This document shows positions 17,212 to 26,051 of a DNA stretch of 64,000 nucleotides, in pieces. Origin of the DNA: JAHEDH01 sp963745865 (GTDB taxonomy: Bacteria > Actinomycetota > Acidimicrobiia > Spongiisociales > ZC4RG35); assembly GCA_963745865.1 (NCBI GenBank), contig CAVUYZ010000005.1, positions 1 through 64,000 on the forward strand, read 5' to 3'. Position numbers and translations under genes: made by a program. Within the stretch, counting starts at the first letter, position 1. Every line of letters begins with the position of its first letter. The notes below the pieces were generated by a model, which saw only the letters and a list, made by a program, of their open reading frames with translations, had not been told where the DNA came from and searched no databases.

Positions 17212-18030
17212 ATGAACCGCATCGTCACCGCCAATCGGACAGAGCCGCAGACGTTTGATGTCACCACGCGATCCGAGCACTCGTTCGTGGTCCGGGCGGG
17301 CGCCACCTCGGCTGCCGATCCCGGCCCTGCACCGATGGAGCTGTTGCTCGCCTCGCTCGCTACCTGCGCAGCGTCGACCGTCGAATCGGTCGCCGAGAAG
17401 ATGCGCCTCGCCGTTGACGATCTCGTCGTCGCGGTCGAGGCGACCAGAGCCGAGAGCCCGCCGAGGGTCTGGAGCGATGTCCTCGTCCGCTACCACTTCC
17501 GCGGGGAGGTAGCGCTCGATCGGGTGGAGCGGGCCGCTGCCCTGTCCGACCGGGTGTGCCCGGCATCGGTGATGGTGAGTCGAGCCTCCCGGCTGGACCA
17601 CGCGGTCTACCTCGTCAGGACGGTGGCCGAATCAGACACCGTCGCCGTGAGGCACGCAGTGCTCCGGGCGGGGATGCCGCTCGAAACGGTCGAGATCCCC
17701 GGCGACCGCGCTGCCGTCTGGTTCGGGGTCCTCCACCGGGGAGAGGTCCTCGGAACGGCGGGGCTGTTCGAGGAGGACTCGCCTGACGGAGACAGCCGTA
17801 TGCGGTTGCGGGGCATGGCCACGACCGAGATCATCCGGGGATCCGGGCTCGGCGGCATGTTGATGGATGCTGTCCTCGACCACGCCCGATCGCAGGGCGT
17901 CGACAGCGTCTGGTGCAGCGCCAGAACACCGGCTGCGGGGTTCTATCTCCACCGAGGATTCAATGCGGTCTCCGACGAGTACGACGTCGATGGCATCGGA
18001 CCGCACCTCAGGATGCGGATCGACCTGTGA
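17212..18030 (+). CDS. OsmC/Ohr-like domain fused to a GNAT acetyltransferase
   Basis: Residues ~1-132 are an OsmC/Ohr peroxiredoxin-like domain: GPAPMELLLASLATCAAST carries the peroxidatic Cys, and DRVCPASVM the second Cys. Residues ~138-272 are a GNAT domain: RGMATTEIIRGSGLGGMLMDA gives the acetyl-CoA loop (R/Q-x-x-G-x-G/A), and YLHRGFNAV the last motif. The two halves are in one uninterrupted frame without linker, so this looks like a true fusion. Possibly it couples hydroperoxide detoxification to acetylation of a small molecule or protein; that is inference. The divergent MFS gene shares the short upstream region. Confidence 0.85.
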   Translation: MNRIVTANRTEPQTFDVTTRSEHSFVVRAGATSAADPGPAPMELLLASLATCAASTVESVAEKMRLAVDDLVVAVEATRAESPPRVWSDVLVRYHFRGEVALDRVERAAALSDRVCPASVMVSRASRLDHAVYLVRTVAESDTVAVRHAVLRAGMPLETVEIPGDRAAVWFGVLHRGEVLGTAGLFEEDSPDGDSRMRLRGMATTEIIRGSGLGGMLMDAVLDHARSQGVDSVWCSARTPAAGFYLHRGFNAVSDEYDVDGIGPHLRMRIDL

Positions 18031-18808
18031 GCTCGCGGAGGCCCGACACCCCTGCAGCCAGCCAGACGGGAGCGAGGAGGGCATTCGAACCGCCGAGACT
18101 GGCGACGGTGGTGACGGCGAGCGCCGCCAGAATCCCGATGCGACCCAGTCGAAGTCGATGGCCATCGAGCGGTCGACGGTCGATGTCGCCGACCGACAGG
18201 GGTGTGGTGGGGCGGACCAGAGCCAGCGCCAACGCCGCGGAGATCGCCACGACGACCCAGCTCGCCACCGTCGGCTCCTGAGTCGTCCCGGACGCGAGGA
18301 TCAGGTACCCGGCTGCGGCGACTGCGACGTAAGCCGCCGACCACCGTCTCTGTGACGGCGTTCCCGGGAGAGCGAGGGTCGGAGAGAGCCACAGCGCCCC
18401 GGCGAGCGCCAGCGACATCCCGAGCCCGCCCGCCGAACGCGACACGAAGAAGACGATCGGCAGATGGATGATGAGATCAGCCGGCAATGGTTCGGCGCCT
18501 GTCGTTCGCACGATGACCCGGAGCGCGGTGATGGCCACATAGGCGGCTCCGATGCCGACGCCGCCGTCGAACGCCTCGAAGACGCCAGCGGCGATGGCAG
18601 CGATCATGGCCGCCATCCCGTCGTCGGGAGCCAGTTCGCGGGCGATCGCCCAGCCGAGCGCTGCGGCCGCTCCTGCCAGGATCGCCAGCCCGATGTCGCG
18701 GTCGAGGAGGAACGAGAGCACGGCCGATCCCGCTCCGACCAGCATCGCAAGTTGGTGTGATCGGAGGCGTGGATCGATGACGCGAGCCAGATGTGAGAAG
18801 CGCTCCAT
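18008..18808 (-). CDS. Integral membrane protein of unknown function
   Basis: A 266-residue protein with eight or so hydrophobic segments and few charged residues in them. It opens MERFSHLARVIDPRLRSHQLAMLVGAGSAVLSF. No family was recognised with certainty. Its last 23 bases overlap the convergent OsmC-GNAT gene. A TACGCT box eight bases upstream of the ATG at 18808 is consistent with that start. Confidence 0.6.
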   Translation of the reverse strand: MERFSHLARVIDPRLRSHQLAMLVGAGSAVLSFLLDRDIGLAILAGAAAALGWAIARELAPDDGMAAMIAAIAAGVFEAFDGGVGIGAAYVAITALRVIVRTTGAEPLPADLIIHLPIVFFVSRSAGGLGMSLALAGALWLSPTLALPGTPSQRRWSAAYVAVAAAGYLILASGTTQEPTVASWVVVAISAALALALVRPTTPLSVGDIDRRPLDGHRLRLGRIGILAALAVTTVASLGGSNALLAPVWLAAGVSGLRELTGRSAS

Positions 18809-18858
18809 GGGCGGGGAGCGTATGCAGACCGGCCCCGAACCGGGCATCGACCGGGCGC

Positions 18859-18864
18859 TACCGT
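18859..18864 (+). promoter_or_regulatory. TANNNT -10 box of the aminotransferase gene
   Basis: TACCGT, seven bases before the ATG at 18872; favours this ATG over the in-frame upstream codons. Confidence 0.5.
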
Positions 18865-18871
18865 GACCTCC

Positions 18872-20014
18872 ATGGTCTCACAGCGACTCCAACCGTTCGG
18901 CTCATCGATCTTCACCGAGATATCGGCCCTGTCCAGACAACACGCGGCGACCGATCTCGGTCAGGGGTATCCGACGTTCGAGGGCCCCGTAGAGGTCAAG
19001 GAAGCTGCGATCGAAGGGCTCCGGACCGGCTGGAACCAGTACCCGCCGTCGATGGGTCTCGCCCAATTGCGGACGGCCATCGCCGACCGCTGGCATCTCG
19101 ACACCGGCATCCGGGTGGATCCTGATCACGAGGTCACGGTCACGTCCGGTGCCACCGAGGCGCTCGCTGCGACGTTCATCGGCACCTTCGACCCCGGCGA
19201 TGAGATCATCCTCATCGAGCCCTATTACGACGCCTACCCGGTCGGCTGCGCCCTGTCGGGAGCCGTTCCCCGGTTCGTGACGCTCGAGGCTCCCGGCTTC
19301 CGGCTGGAACCGGAAGCGTTGGAACGGGTGATCTCTCCGCGAACCCGGGCGATCCTCGTGAACAGCCCCCACAACCCGACGGGGCGGGTCTTCGATCGAG
19401 CGGAGATGGGAGCCGTCGCCGATCTGTGCGTCCGCCACGACCTCATTGCGATCACCGACGAGGTCTACGAGCGGATGGTCTACGTGCCGGAGCACGTTCG
19501 GCTGGCGACCTTGCCGGGAATGCGGGATCGCACGATCACGATCTCGTCCATCGGCAAGTCGTTCTCGTTCACCGGGTGGAAGACCGGGTGGGCGATCGCA
19601 CCAACGCACCTGACAGCCGGGGTGAGGGCGGCCCACCAGTTCCTGACGTTCACCACCCCCAATGCGATGCAGTACGGATCGGCTGCCGCCCTGCGGATGG
19701 ACGACTCCTATTACGCGGATCTCACCGAGTTGTACCGGGCGAAGCGGGACCGTCTCGTGACCGGGCTGCGCTCGATCGGCATGGAGGTCTTCGAGCCGGA
19801 AGGGACGTATTTCGCGTTGGCGGACCATCGGCGATTCGGGTTCCCCAACGACGTCGCCTTCGTCGAGCATCTGATCACAGAAGTCGGCGTGGCCGCGATC
19901 CCGCCGTCGGCGTTCTACCAGACAACGGACGAGGGATCACACTTGGTACGGTTCGCGTTCTGCAAGGACGACGCCGTGATCGATGAGGCCCTCTCGAAGC
20001 TGGCTGATCTCTAG
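18872..20014 (+). CDS. Class I/II PLP-dependent aminotransferase
   Basis: A 380-residue fold-type I transaminase. NSPHNPTG (~165) holds the substrate carboxylate region, ITDEVYERMVY the Asp and Tyr contacting PLP, and SSIGKSFSFTGWKTGW (~228) the Schiff-base Lys. The N-terminal DLGQGYPTFEGP resembles the kynurenine-oxoglutarate/methionine aminotransferase branch (YbdL/KAT-like). It probably transaminates an aromatic or sulfur amino acid with an oxo-acid in the cytoplasm. It stands alone with its own promoter. Confidence 0.9.
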   Translation: MVSQRLQPFGSSIFTEISALSRQHAATDLGQGYPTFEGPVEVKEAAIEGLRTGWNQYPPSMGLAQLRTAIADRWHLDTGIRVDPDHEVTVTSGATEALAATFIGTFDPGDEIILIEPYYDAYPVGCALSGAVPRFVTLEAPGFRLEPEALERVISPRTRAILVNSPHNPTGRVFDRAEMGAVADLCVRHDLIAITDEVYERMVYVPEHVRLATLPGMRDRTITISSIGKSFSFTGWKTGWAIAPTHLTAGVRAAHQFLTFTTPNAMQYGSAAALRMDDSYYADLTELYRAKRDRLVTGLRSIGMEVFEPEGTYFALADHRRFGFPNDVAFVEHLITEVGVAAIPPSAFYQTTDEGSHLVRFAFCKDDAVIDEALSKLADL

Positions 20015-20035
20015 CGACTCGGCATCACAGCTCGT

Positions 20036-21007
20036 CTACGGGATCAGGATCACCTTGCCGATCGTCTTCCTGCCTTCGAGCGCCCGGTGCGCGTCGGCAG
20101 CTCTCCCGAGCGGGAACTCTTGGCCGATACGGACGTCGAGCCTGCCCGATCCGATCAATTCGAAGAGATCCGCCGCTCTCGACTCCAACTCGCTGCGTTC
20201 GGAGATGTAGTCGAACAGCGTGGGCCTGGTGAGGAAGAGCGATCCGCCTCGCATCAGATCCAGCGGCGACACCGGGTCGACAGGACCGGATGCGTTGCCG
20301 AAGGTGACCATCATGCCACGTGTCCGCAGCAGTCCCAGGCTCTTGGTGAAGACGCTGCTGCCGACACCGTCGTACACCACATCGAATGCTCGCTGACCGG
20401 CGATCGCCTCGGCCGCAACGACGAAATCGACATCTCGGTAGAGAATCACATGGTCGGCGCCGGCTCTCTTGGAGATCTCGGCCTTCTCGGGGGTCCCAAC
20501 CGTCGTGAACACCTCTGCGCCGAGCAGCTTGGCCATCTGCGTGAGGAGGAGCCCAACGCCGCCCGCTCCCGCATGGATCAGCGCACGGTGGCCCGATGCG
20601 AGCGGGAACGTGTCATGTGACAGATAGTGGGCGGTGAGACCCTGGAGTATCGCCGCGGCTGCAACTTTCGTGCTCACCCCAGCGGGGATCGTGACGGCCT
20701 TGGATGCGTCGAGGGCCCGCGTCTCACAGTACGACCCGATCGCTCCGGTCCATGCCACCCGGTCGCCGACGGCGAATCCCTCGACATCGGGACCGAGCGC
20801 GGTGACGACTCCTGCTCCCTCGACGCCGGGCACGAACGGCACCTCCATTGGGTAGAGGCCCTCGCGGTGGTAGGTGTCGATGAAATTGAGTCCGGCCGCG
20901 TCGACATCGACGACCAGCTCGCCGTCCCCGGCGATCGGGGTGTCGAGTTGGGCGGGTTCGAGGACCCCTGGCCCGCCCGTGGTCCGAATGAGAATGCCGT
21001 GATTCAT
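20036..21007 (-). CDS. NADPH:quinone oxidoreductase (zeta-crystallin-like)
   Basis: A 323-residue medium-chain reductase without catalytic zinc ligands. It shows GLNFIDTYHREGLYP, GVEGAGVV, GDRVAW and the Rossmann loop HAGAGGVGLLLTQMAKLLGAEV, then YDGVG. This is the QOR branch of the family, which reduces quinones or alkenals with NADPH. The frame remains open far upstream, but the family start MNHGILI at 21007 is clear, and it overlaps the preceding gene by ATGA. Confidence 0.92.
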   Translation of the reverse strand: MNHGILIRTTGGPGVLEPAQLDTPIAGDGELVVDVDAAGLNFIDTYHREGLYPMEVPFVPGVEGAGVVTALGPDVEGFAVGDRVAWTGAIGSYCETRALDASKAVTIPAGVSTKVAAAAILQGLTAHYLSHDTFPLASGHRALIHAGAGGVGLLLTQMAKLLGAEVFTTVGTPEKAEISKRAGADHVILYRDVDFVVAAEAIAGQRAFDVVYDGVGSSVFTKSLGLLRTRGMMVTFGNASGPVDPVSPLDLMRGGSLFLTRPTLFDYISERSELESRAADLFELIGSGRLDVRIGQEFPLGRAADAHRALEGRKTIGKVILIP

Positions 21008-21448
21008 GTTTCCTCCGGTGGTGTCGTGTCCCAGCCTCGTCGTGTCAGCTCTTCGGCGAGTGCGTGATCGGTGAACGAGAGCAGGTCGGGTTCCCAGCCC
21101 CGTTGGGTCGGCAATTCCTCGGTGAGGAGATCTTCGACGACGTCTCGCAGCGTCCGCGCCCAGGCTCGGCCCTTCGAGGATCCGTGGGCGCTGAGCGTGG
21201 AGTCCGGGTTGACGACATAGAGGTGCGCCTCGGATTGCGGGACTCCGCCGGGAGCCGCGTTCGCCATAGACCAGGACCACCGATCCGGCCGGGACGTCCT
21301 GGATTCCTCCCGTGGCGATGAAGTCGCCGACGAACGCCCATCCCGAGGACTTGGTGACGTCCACGGAATGTACGACTTTTGCCCAGTTCTTGTGGCGTTC
21401 GTCGCCGACCTGGGGGATCTCGACAGCGACGATGGGTGCCTCGCTCAT
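21004..21448 (-). CDS. Conserved-looking hypothetical protein (frame-broken)
   Basis: Two frames join near 21262 to give about 147 residues: the first half MSEAPIVAVEIPQVGDERHK...GWAFVGDFIATGG and the second half APGGVPQSEAHLYVVNPDSTL to EELTRRGWDTTPPEET. It looks like a small soluble alpha/beta protein with an acidic C-terminus. No family was recognised. Its stop overlaps the start of the quinone reductase, so the two are probably co-translated. A TACGCT box lies eight bases before the ATG. Confidence 0.5.
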
Positions 21449-21514
21449 CAGTCGGGAGCGTACCGAAACCGAGCGAGATCGTGAACCGCGCGGTGTCGCG
21501 GCCGTGTCCGACGG

Positions 21515-21520
21515 TAGGGT
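21515..21520 (+). promoter_or_regulatory. TANNNT -10 box of the MoaD-membrane fusion gene
   Basis: TAGGGT, seven bases before the ATG at 21528; this fixes the start against in-frame upstream codons. Confidence 0.5.
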
Positions 21521-21527
21521 GTCCGGC

Positions 21528-22526
21528 ATGGCTCGACTCCGACTGTTCGCCGGTCTCCGGGATGCCGCCGGGACGGGTTCCGTGGACGTCGACGGAGCGA
21601 CCGTCGGTGAGGTACTCGACGCGGCCGGCGAGAAGTTCGGTAGCAACTTCACCAGCACCGCCGAGCGGGCCAGGGTCTGGGTGAACGGTGACGAGGCCGA
21701 GCGGGGCTCGACGGTTGGCCCGGACGACGAGATCGCCCTCATCCCGCCGGTGTCGGGGGGCTCCGGTCGCGACGTCGCCACTGTCACTGCGATCGCCTGG
21801 ATCCCGGCTGCAGTTGCCGGGCTGGCCCTGATCCTCGCCAACTCGGCGGATGGAAACGTGATCTGGTCGACCATCGTGGTCGGTGTCGTGTCTGCCTGGG
21901 TCGCCGACGTCTCGGCTACCGCCTCGGTTCGCGGCCGGGACATTCCGCTCGTACCGACGCTGTTGTCGATCGCAGCGATGCTGGCTGCGACCCAGATGCT
22001 CGGGGCGCAGGGACTCGCGCTCGGCGCCGCTCTCGCCGTGGTGCTCCCGCTGACCTGGTCGGTCGCGTCTGACGAGTCTCGGGTGCTCAACAGTCTCGCG
22101 CCCTCGATCCTCATCGCACTGGTCTCGTCGGCGGCCGTCGGATCCTTGCTCCTGGCGAGGCGGGAGTTCGAACCGTTCGATCGCGCGACCGGCGTGTTCC
22201 TGGCGATCGCCGTCGCTGCCACCGTCATCGGCTCGGTGATCGACCGCTTCTCCCACCTTCCCTTCGGTGATCCCTTCACGGCGACCACCCTCGGCGCGAT
22301 CTTCACCTCGCTGGCCATCGCCTCGGTGTGGGATCTCGATCTCGTGACGTTCCTCATCACCGGCGTGGTCATGGCGATGGCGCTGATCGGTGGGGGTGGT
22401 CTCGGGTCGATGTTGCGGACCAGAACCGTGAGCCTGGTCCATCGCTCGCCGGGGTATCTCGCGGCCCTCGACGGGGTCGTGCTGGCAGCGGCCCTGTACC
22501 TACCTGTCCTGAGGCTCGTGGCCTAG
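21528..22526 (+). CDS. MoaD-like ubiquitin fold fused to a CdsA-like membrane domain
   Basis: Residues 1-82 match MoaD/ThiS proteins: MARLRLFAGLRDAAG, VGEVLDAAGEKFG, WVNGDEAERGSTVGPDDEIALIPPVSGGSG. In MoaD the chain ends at the GG that becomes a thiocarboxylate; here the GG is internal (~80) and leads directly into seven or eight hydrophobic helices ending in SLVHRSPGYLAALDGVVLAAALYLPV, which resembles the PGHGG-x-x-D-R-x-D end of CdsA-type phosphatidate cytidylyltransferases with several polar residues lost. Function unknown. The fusion is uninterrupted and ends 17 bases from the convergent gene. Confidence 0.75.
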   Translation: MARLRLFAGLRDAAGTGSVDVDGATVGEVLDAAGEKFGSNFTSTAERARVWVNGDEAERGSTVGPDDEIALIPPVSGGSGRDVATVTAIAWIPAAVAGLALILANSADGNVIWSTIVVGVVSAWVADVSATASVRGRDIPLVPTLLSIAAMLAATQMLGAQGLALGAALAVVLPLTWSVASDESRVLNSLAPSILIALVSSAAVGSLLLARREFEPFDRATGVFLAIAVAATVIGSVIDRFSHLPFGDPFTATTLGAIFTSLAIASVWDLDLVTFLITGVVMAMALIGGGGLGSMLRTRTVSLVHRSPGYLAALDGVVLAAALYLPVLRLVA

Positions 22527-22543
22527 CCGTCGTCCATCCGCGA

Positions 22544-23440
22544 TCAGTCGATCCCGCCCGCGCCTCTGACCGTGTCCCCTCGCCGTGCGGACGCCGCCGG
22601 CTGAAACTCGGTCATGCCGAAATACGTGACGAGGACGGCACCGGCGCCGCTCAGAAGCGTGATCATGACCATCAGATCACCGATGACAGGGACGAGCGAC
22701 ACGACCTGCATCATCACGAGGATCACGAGGACCCCGAGCCCGGTCGCCGTCGGACGCGAAGCCGTCGGGATCCGGGTGCCGACGACATGACCCCACCCGA
22801 TGACGCCGTACACCATCACCACCAGCCCAGCGAGAGCCCCGAGGAGTGCAACCGGGATGAGTACCAGGGTGAACGCCATGAACACGAAGAGCGAGAGAAA
22901 CGTGATCGAAACCATCGTTCCCACTGTCAGCGAGATCACCGGATGGCGGATGGTGGCGTTGCTGACGTTGGCGAGCGCCGCAGGTCTCCACCGCACCATC
23001 ACAACCGATATCGCCGCGACGATCGCCGCCGACGTCGTCAGAGACAACCATCGACCGATGCCAGGGGAGCTCGTTTGTTCCATACCCACAGCTGTCATGC
23101 GGCCGATTGCGGCGTTGGCGTCGATCACTCGCGCGCCGGCGATGTGTTGGAACTCGCCGGCAACGACTGCTCCGTCTCCGATGGTCACCGTTCCTGCCAG
23201 TTGAACGATGTCGGTCTCGACTCGACCAGCGACGTCGAGTTGCCCACCGATCACATAGATTGGGCCGGCGACCTGTCCCTCGGCGGGAATCTCGACTGAC
23301 GCCTCGGCGACGATGATCGCTCCCTCGGTCCGGACGACCCGGTGGTTCCCATCGAGGAGAAGTTGGGCCGAATCGGTTCCAGGAGCGGCCGACATCATCA
23401 ACAGAGCGACGACGAACAGCGCAACAGATGTGAGATTCAC
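22544..23440 (-). CDS. Exported beta-helical repeat protein with C-terminal membrane helices
   Basis: About 298 residues: a signal-like helix (VALFVVALLMMSAAPG), then short repeats of the form IYVIGGQLDVAGRVETDIVQLAGTV typical of bactofilin/polymer-forming left-handed beta-solenoids, then four hydrophobic helices and a short tail. It has the same design as the gene at 62802 and is probably a distant paralogue. Such proteins may form an outward-facing scaffold; this is inference. The GTG start overlaps the stop of the upstream transporter gene. Confidence 0.65.
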   Translation of the reverse strand: MNLTSVALFVVALLMMSAAPGTDSAQLLLDGNHRVVRTEGAIIVAEASVEIPAEGQVAGPIYVIGGQLDVAGRVETDIVQLAGTVTIGDGAVVAGEFQHIAGARVIDANAAIGRMTAVGMEQTSSPGIGRWLSLTTSAAIVAAISVVMVRWRPAALANVSNATIRHPVISLTVGTMVSITFLSLFVFMAFTLVLIPVALLGALAGLVVMVYGVIGWGHVVGTRIPTASRPTATGLGVLVILVMMQVVSLVPVIGDLMVMITLLSGAGAVLVTYFGMTEFQPAASARRGDTVRGAGGID

Positions 23441-24690
23441 GATGCGCTCCCCGCAGTGGACAGCCTGCGCATCTCTCTGACGTACAGCGCCACTGGATAT
23501 CCGACGGCCAGCAGCAGCGCCAATGCGTTGACGTAGGTCAGGTGTTGGAGAAGTGAGATGCCTGACGCCTTCGAATAGAGGGCGAGGGATGTGCTGAGGA
23601 ACGACGCCAGCCAACCGGCGATCCCCACACCCAGAGCGGCGTTCGTTCCGACGTTGCGGGATGTCGAGAGGTCAGGCCACAGGGCGAAGTTCAGGGTGGT
23701 GTAGAAACTGACCGCCAACACATAAAAGAGCGGCAGGACCAACGGTGGGTCGAAACCAGCCGGTGCGGTCCGGATGTGAAACGTGTAGAGGAGATGGGCA
23801 AACGCGAACAGGCCGAAGACCCACGTGAGCAGCCAGCGCCGTCCAAACGCCGTGTAGAGGACGCCGGCCATGCCTGCTCCGATCACGTGGCTGAGAGCGA
23901 TGAAGAGCCGGGTCGGTACCTCCATCGACTGCCAGGAGGTCGAGATGTAGGCGGGCTCATCGATGATTCGCAGAAATCCGAGGCTGTCGATGAAGAAGAC
24001 GAAGAACATCACGAGAACGATCGACCAGAACTCGAAGCCGCGGTTCGCAGTTGGCTCGTTCCGACAGAATCGCCCCGGGCCGAGATGCTGTCGTTGATGC
24101 GCGAGGGCGTCGATGATGCTCGATCGCCCGAAGGCCACCCACACGAGAACCAGCCAGGCCGGCACCATCGCCATTGTCATGACTCTCGCGAAGTCCTCGA
24201 GTCGCCATTCGAGTGGATAGAGCGCGGCAGCGAAGAAGGCCAGCCCCGCAACCACCGCCGCAACGGTTCCGCGATGGGGCACTGCGATGAAGTCGCTCAT
24301 GAAGCTGAATGTCACCGGGATCCCGGCACCGATGGTGACCGAGCAGATTCCAACCCACCACGCAAACTGGGCGGGTGTCGCGACCAATGGGGCGATGACA
24401 GTCAGGAGAGTCTGGACACCGACGACCCCAACGAGCATCTTCAGCTTCACATCGATGGCGGCGCTCCAGCCACGGGCGTCCATGAGACGTCCCGAGAAGA
24501 CCGCGGCGACGAATGCACCGAGAGCGAACCCTGCCATCGCCAGCGACACCCGCTGTCCGCTCATGCCGACCAGCCGTTCCCCGAGGTCGATGAGCCCGAG
24601 TTGGACGAAGGTCAGGTTGTAGTAGTAGCCAGCGGACATCACCGCGACGTAGAAGAGGTATCCCAATGCTGAGACCTGCCGTTCAGTCAA
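23437..24690 (-). CDS. MFS-like 12-helix transporter
   Basis: A ~417-residue membrane protein. After helix 1 (ALGYLFYVAVMSAGYYYN) it shows AGFALGAFVAAVFSGRLMDARGWSAAI, a motif-A-like loop, and twelve hydrophobic segments overall. A long central loop rich in His, Arg and Gln (LAHQRQHLGPGRFCRNEP) separates the halves. Substrate unknown. The best start is a TTG at 24690 giving MTERQVSALG; it overlaps the upstream gene by eight bases. It belongs to a three-gene operon with the flanking membrane proteins. Confidence 0.7.
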   Translation of the reverse strand: MTERQVSALGYLFYVAVMSAGYYYNLTFVQLGLIDLGERLVGMSGQRVSLAMAGFALGAFVAAVFSGRLMDARGWSAAIDVKLKMLVGVVGVQTLLTVIAPLVATPAQFAWWVGICSVTIGAGIPVTFSFMSDFIAVPHRGTVAAVVAGLAFFAAALYPLEWRLEDFARVMTMAMVPAWLVLVWVAFGRSSIIDALAHQRQHLGPGRFCRNEPTANRGFEFWSIVLVMFFVFFIDSLGFLRIIDEPAYISTSWQSMEVPTRLFIALSHVIGAGMAGVLYTAFGRRWLLTWVFGLFAFAHLLYTFHIRTAPAGFDPPLVLPLFYVLAVSFYTTLNFALWPDLSTSRNVGTNAALGVGIAGWLASFLSTSLALYSKASGISLLQHLTYVNALALLLAVGYPVALYVREMRRLSTAGSAS

Positions 24691-25600
24691 CGGCCGAGCT
24701 CGAGAACAGCGGCCGATACACCGAGACGGCGAAACTGATGGCTGTTGCTGCAAATGCCGAGAACGCGACGGTGTTGACAGTCGATCCGGCCGGGTCTCCG
24801 GTCGCTTGCATGACCACAGCCATGCCGGCCACCGACGAGCCGAGGAGTGCTGCCCAGCCAACTGCGGCGAACACCGCCCGATGGGCAGCACGGCGGTTTT
24901 CGAGGAGCCCAACCCCCACCCATACGAGGAACGGGACGACGAATCCGAGATCCATCATCTTCACCAGCCAGAACACAACGGGGTCGGCCAGGTATTCGGG
25001 ACTGGACGGAGCGTTGGTCATCGCATCGACGATGCCCGGCAGATGAAGGCCGAAGGTCAAGAAGCCTGCAACCGTGAGCAGGAAGATCGCCAGCCCGCGA
25101 TCGCGCCCTCGTGAGACCTCGGTCACCGGCGGCCGATGGAGCAGGCGCCAGGTACGGGTCAGGATGACCAATCCGAGCACCACGAGCCCGAGATACAGCA
25201 CGAAGAACTGCTCGCTGTTTCCGGCGTAGCGGCCGGGGTCGTTGCCGAGCGCCAGCTGGGTGTACATGTACGGCGCATAGATCGCCGGACCGAGACCGAG
25301 CAATGCGCCATTCGAATGCCGTCTCAGGATGAGGATCCCGGCGAGAATGCTGACGGGAGCCACGAGAACGAGCGCAGCGACATCTCCTCCGATGATCTGG
25401 TTGATTGCCCCATCCGAGGCGTGGTACTCGATCACGCCGCCAACGAGAGGCCCCAACAGCGACACTCCGCCCGATCCGACCCCCAAGGCGATGAGTGCGA
25501 ACCCGAGCCAAGCCGGGGCACCCCGGGGGAGCTCGGTGCCGGGGTTCGGCCGAGGGCGATCGGCCATGGCTTCATGCATGAGATCTTGCGGACTCGTCAT
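24683..25600 (-). CDS. Integral membrane protein, first gene of a three-gene operon
   Basis: A 305-residue protein with a short cytoplasmic N-terminus (MTSPQDLMHEAMADRPRPNPG) and eight predicted helices. AIYAPYMYTQLALGNDPGRYAGNSEQFF forms an extracytoplasmic loop. No known family was identified. The ATG at 25600 starts the operon that continues into the MFS-like transporter and the beta-helical protein, so the three may form one envelope system. Confidence 0.6.
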   Translation of the reverse strand: MTSPQDLMHEAMADRPRPNPGTELPRGAPAWLGFALIALGVGSGGVSLLGPLVGGVIEYHASDGAINQIIGGDVAALVLVAPVSILAGILILRRHSNGALLGLGPAIYAPYMYTQLALGNDPGRYAGNSEQFFVLYLGLVVLGLVILTRTWRLLHRPPVTEVSRGRDRGLAIFLLTVAGFLTFGLHLPGIVDAMTNAPSSPEYLADPVVFWLVKMMDLGFVVPFLVWVGVGLLENRRAAHRAVFAAVGWAALLGSSVAGMAVVMQATGDPAGSTVNTVAFSAFAATAISFAVSVYRPLFSSSAVD

Positions 25601-25688
25601 AGCGACGATGGTCGCGACGTGCCCGATCGAGCGGTAGAGGCAAACTTCTCTCCGTCCTCGGGCTGGTGGCCCATGGACAGCCGATGGT

Positions 25689-26051
25689 CTATACGGCTCG
25701 GGCGATGGCCAATCCGACTGCGGCCGCTCCGAGCCCGACGATCACCGAGAACCCGACGTTGATCAGGGCGGTGTCCCATCGTCCGGCTTCGACGAGGGCG
25801 ACCGTCTCGGTGGTGAAGGTCGAGAACGTGGTGAATCCACCGAGGACTCCGGTCAGGATTCCGATCTCGAGTGCCGTGTCGATGGGGCGCCGCAGGAACC
25901 ACCCGACCAGGAATCCGAGCACCGCCGATCCGATGACGTTGACGAGAATCGTTCCCCACGGCGCCATCCGGTCGTTGACTGCGCTCGAGACGACGTATCG
26001 GAGGACGGAGCCGATACCCCCACCAAGAGCGACGAAGGCGAGAATCCTCAT
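25689..26051 (-). CDS. crcB: Fluoride exporter CrcB/Fluc
   Basis: A 120-residue four-helix protein with the Fluc signature GGFTTFSTFTTETV in helix 3, the conserved Asn in GTILVNVIGSAVLGF and Arg-Tyr in GSVLRYVVS. Fluc proteins work as antiparallel dimers that let F- leave the cell. No fluoride riboswitch was seen upstream; instead a ten-codon leader frame overlaps its start. It is a single gene, so one subunit type with dual topology is expected. Confidence 0.93.
   Translation of the reverse strand: MRILAFVALGGGIGSVLRYVVSSAVNDRMAPWGTILVNVIGSAVLGFLVGWFLRRPIDTALEIGILTGVLGGFTTFSTFTTETVALVEAGRWDTALINVGFSVIVGLGAAAVGLAIARAV

Noticed and set aside
21045..22442. A 465-codon minus-strand frame opposite the MoaD-membrane fusion gene
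   Set aside because: Low-complexity Arg/Asp/Gly translation; the plus strand carries a recognisable domain and a promoter box.
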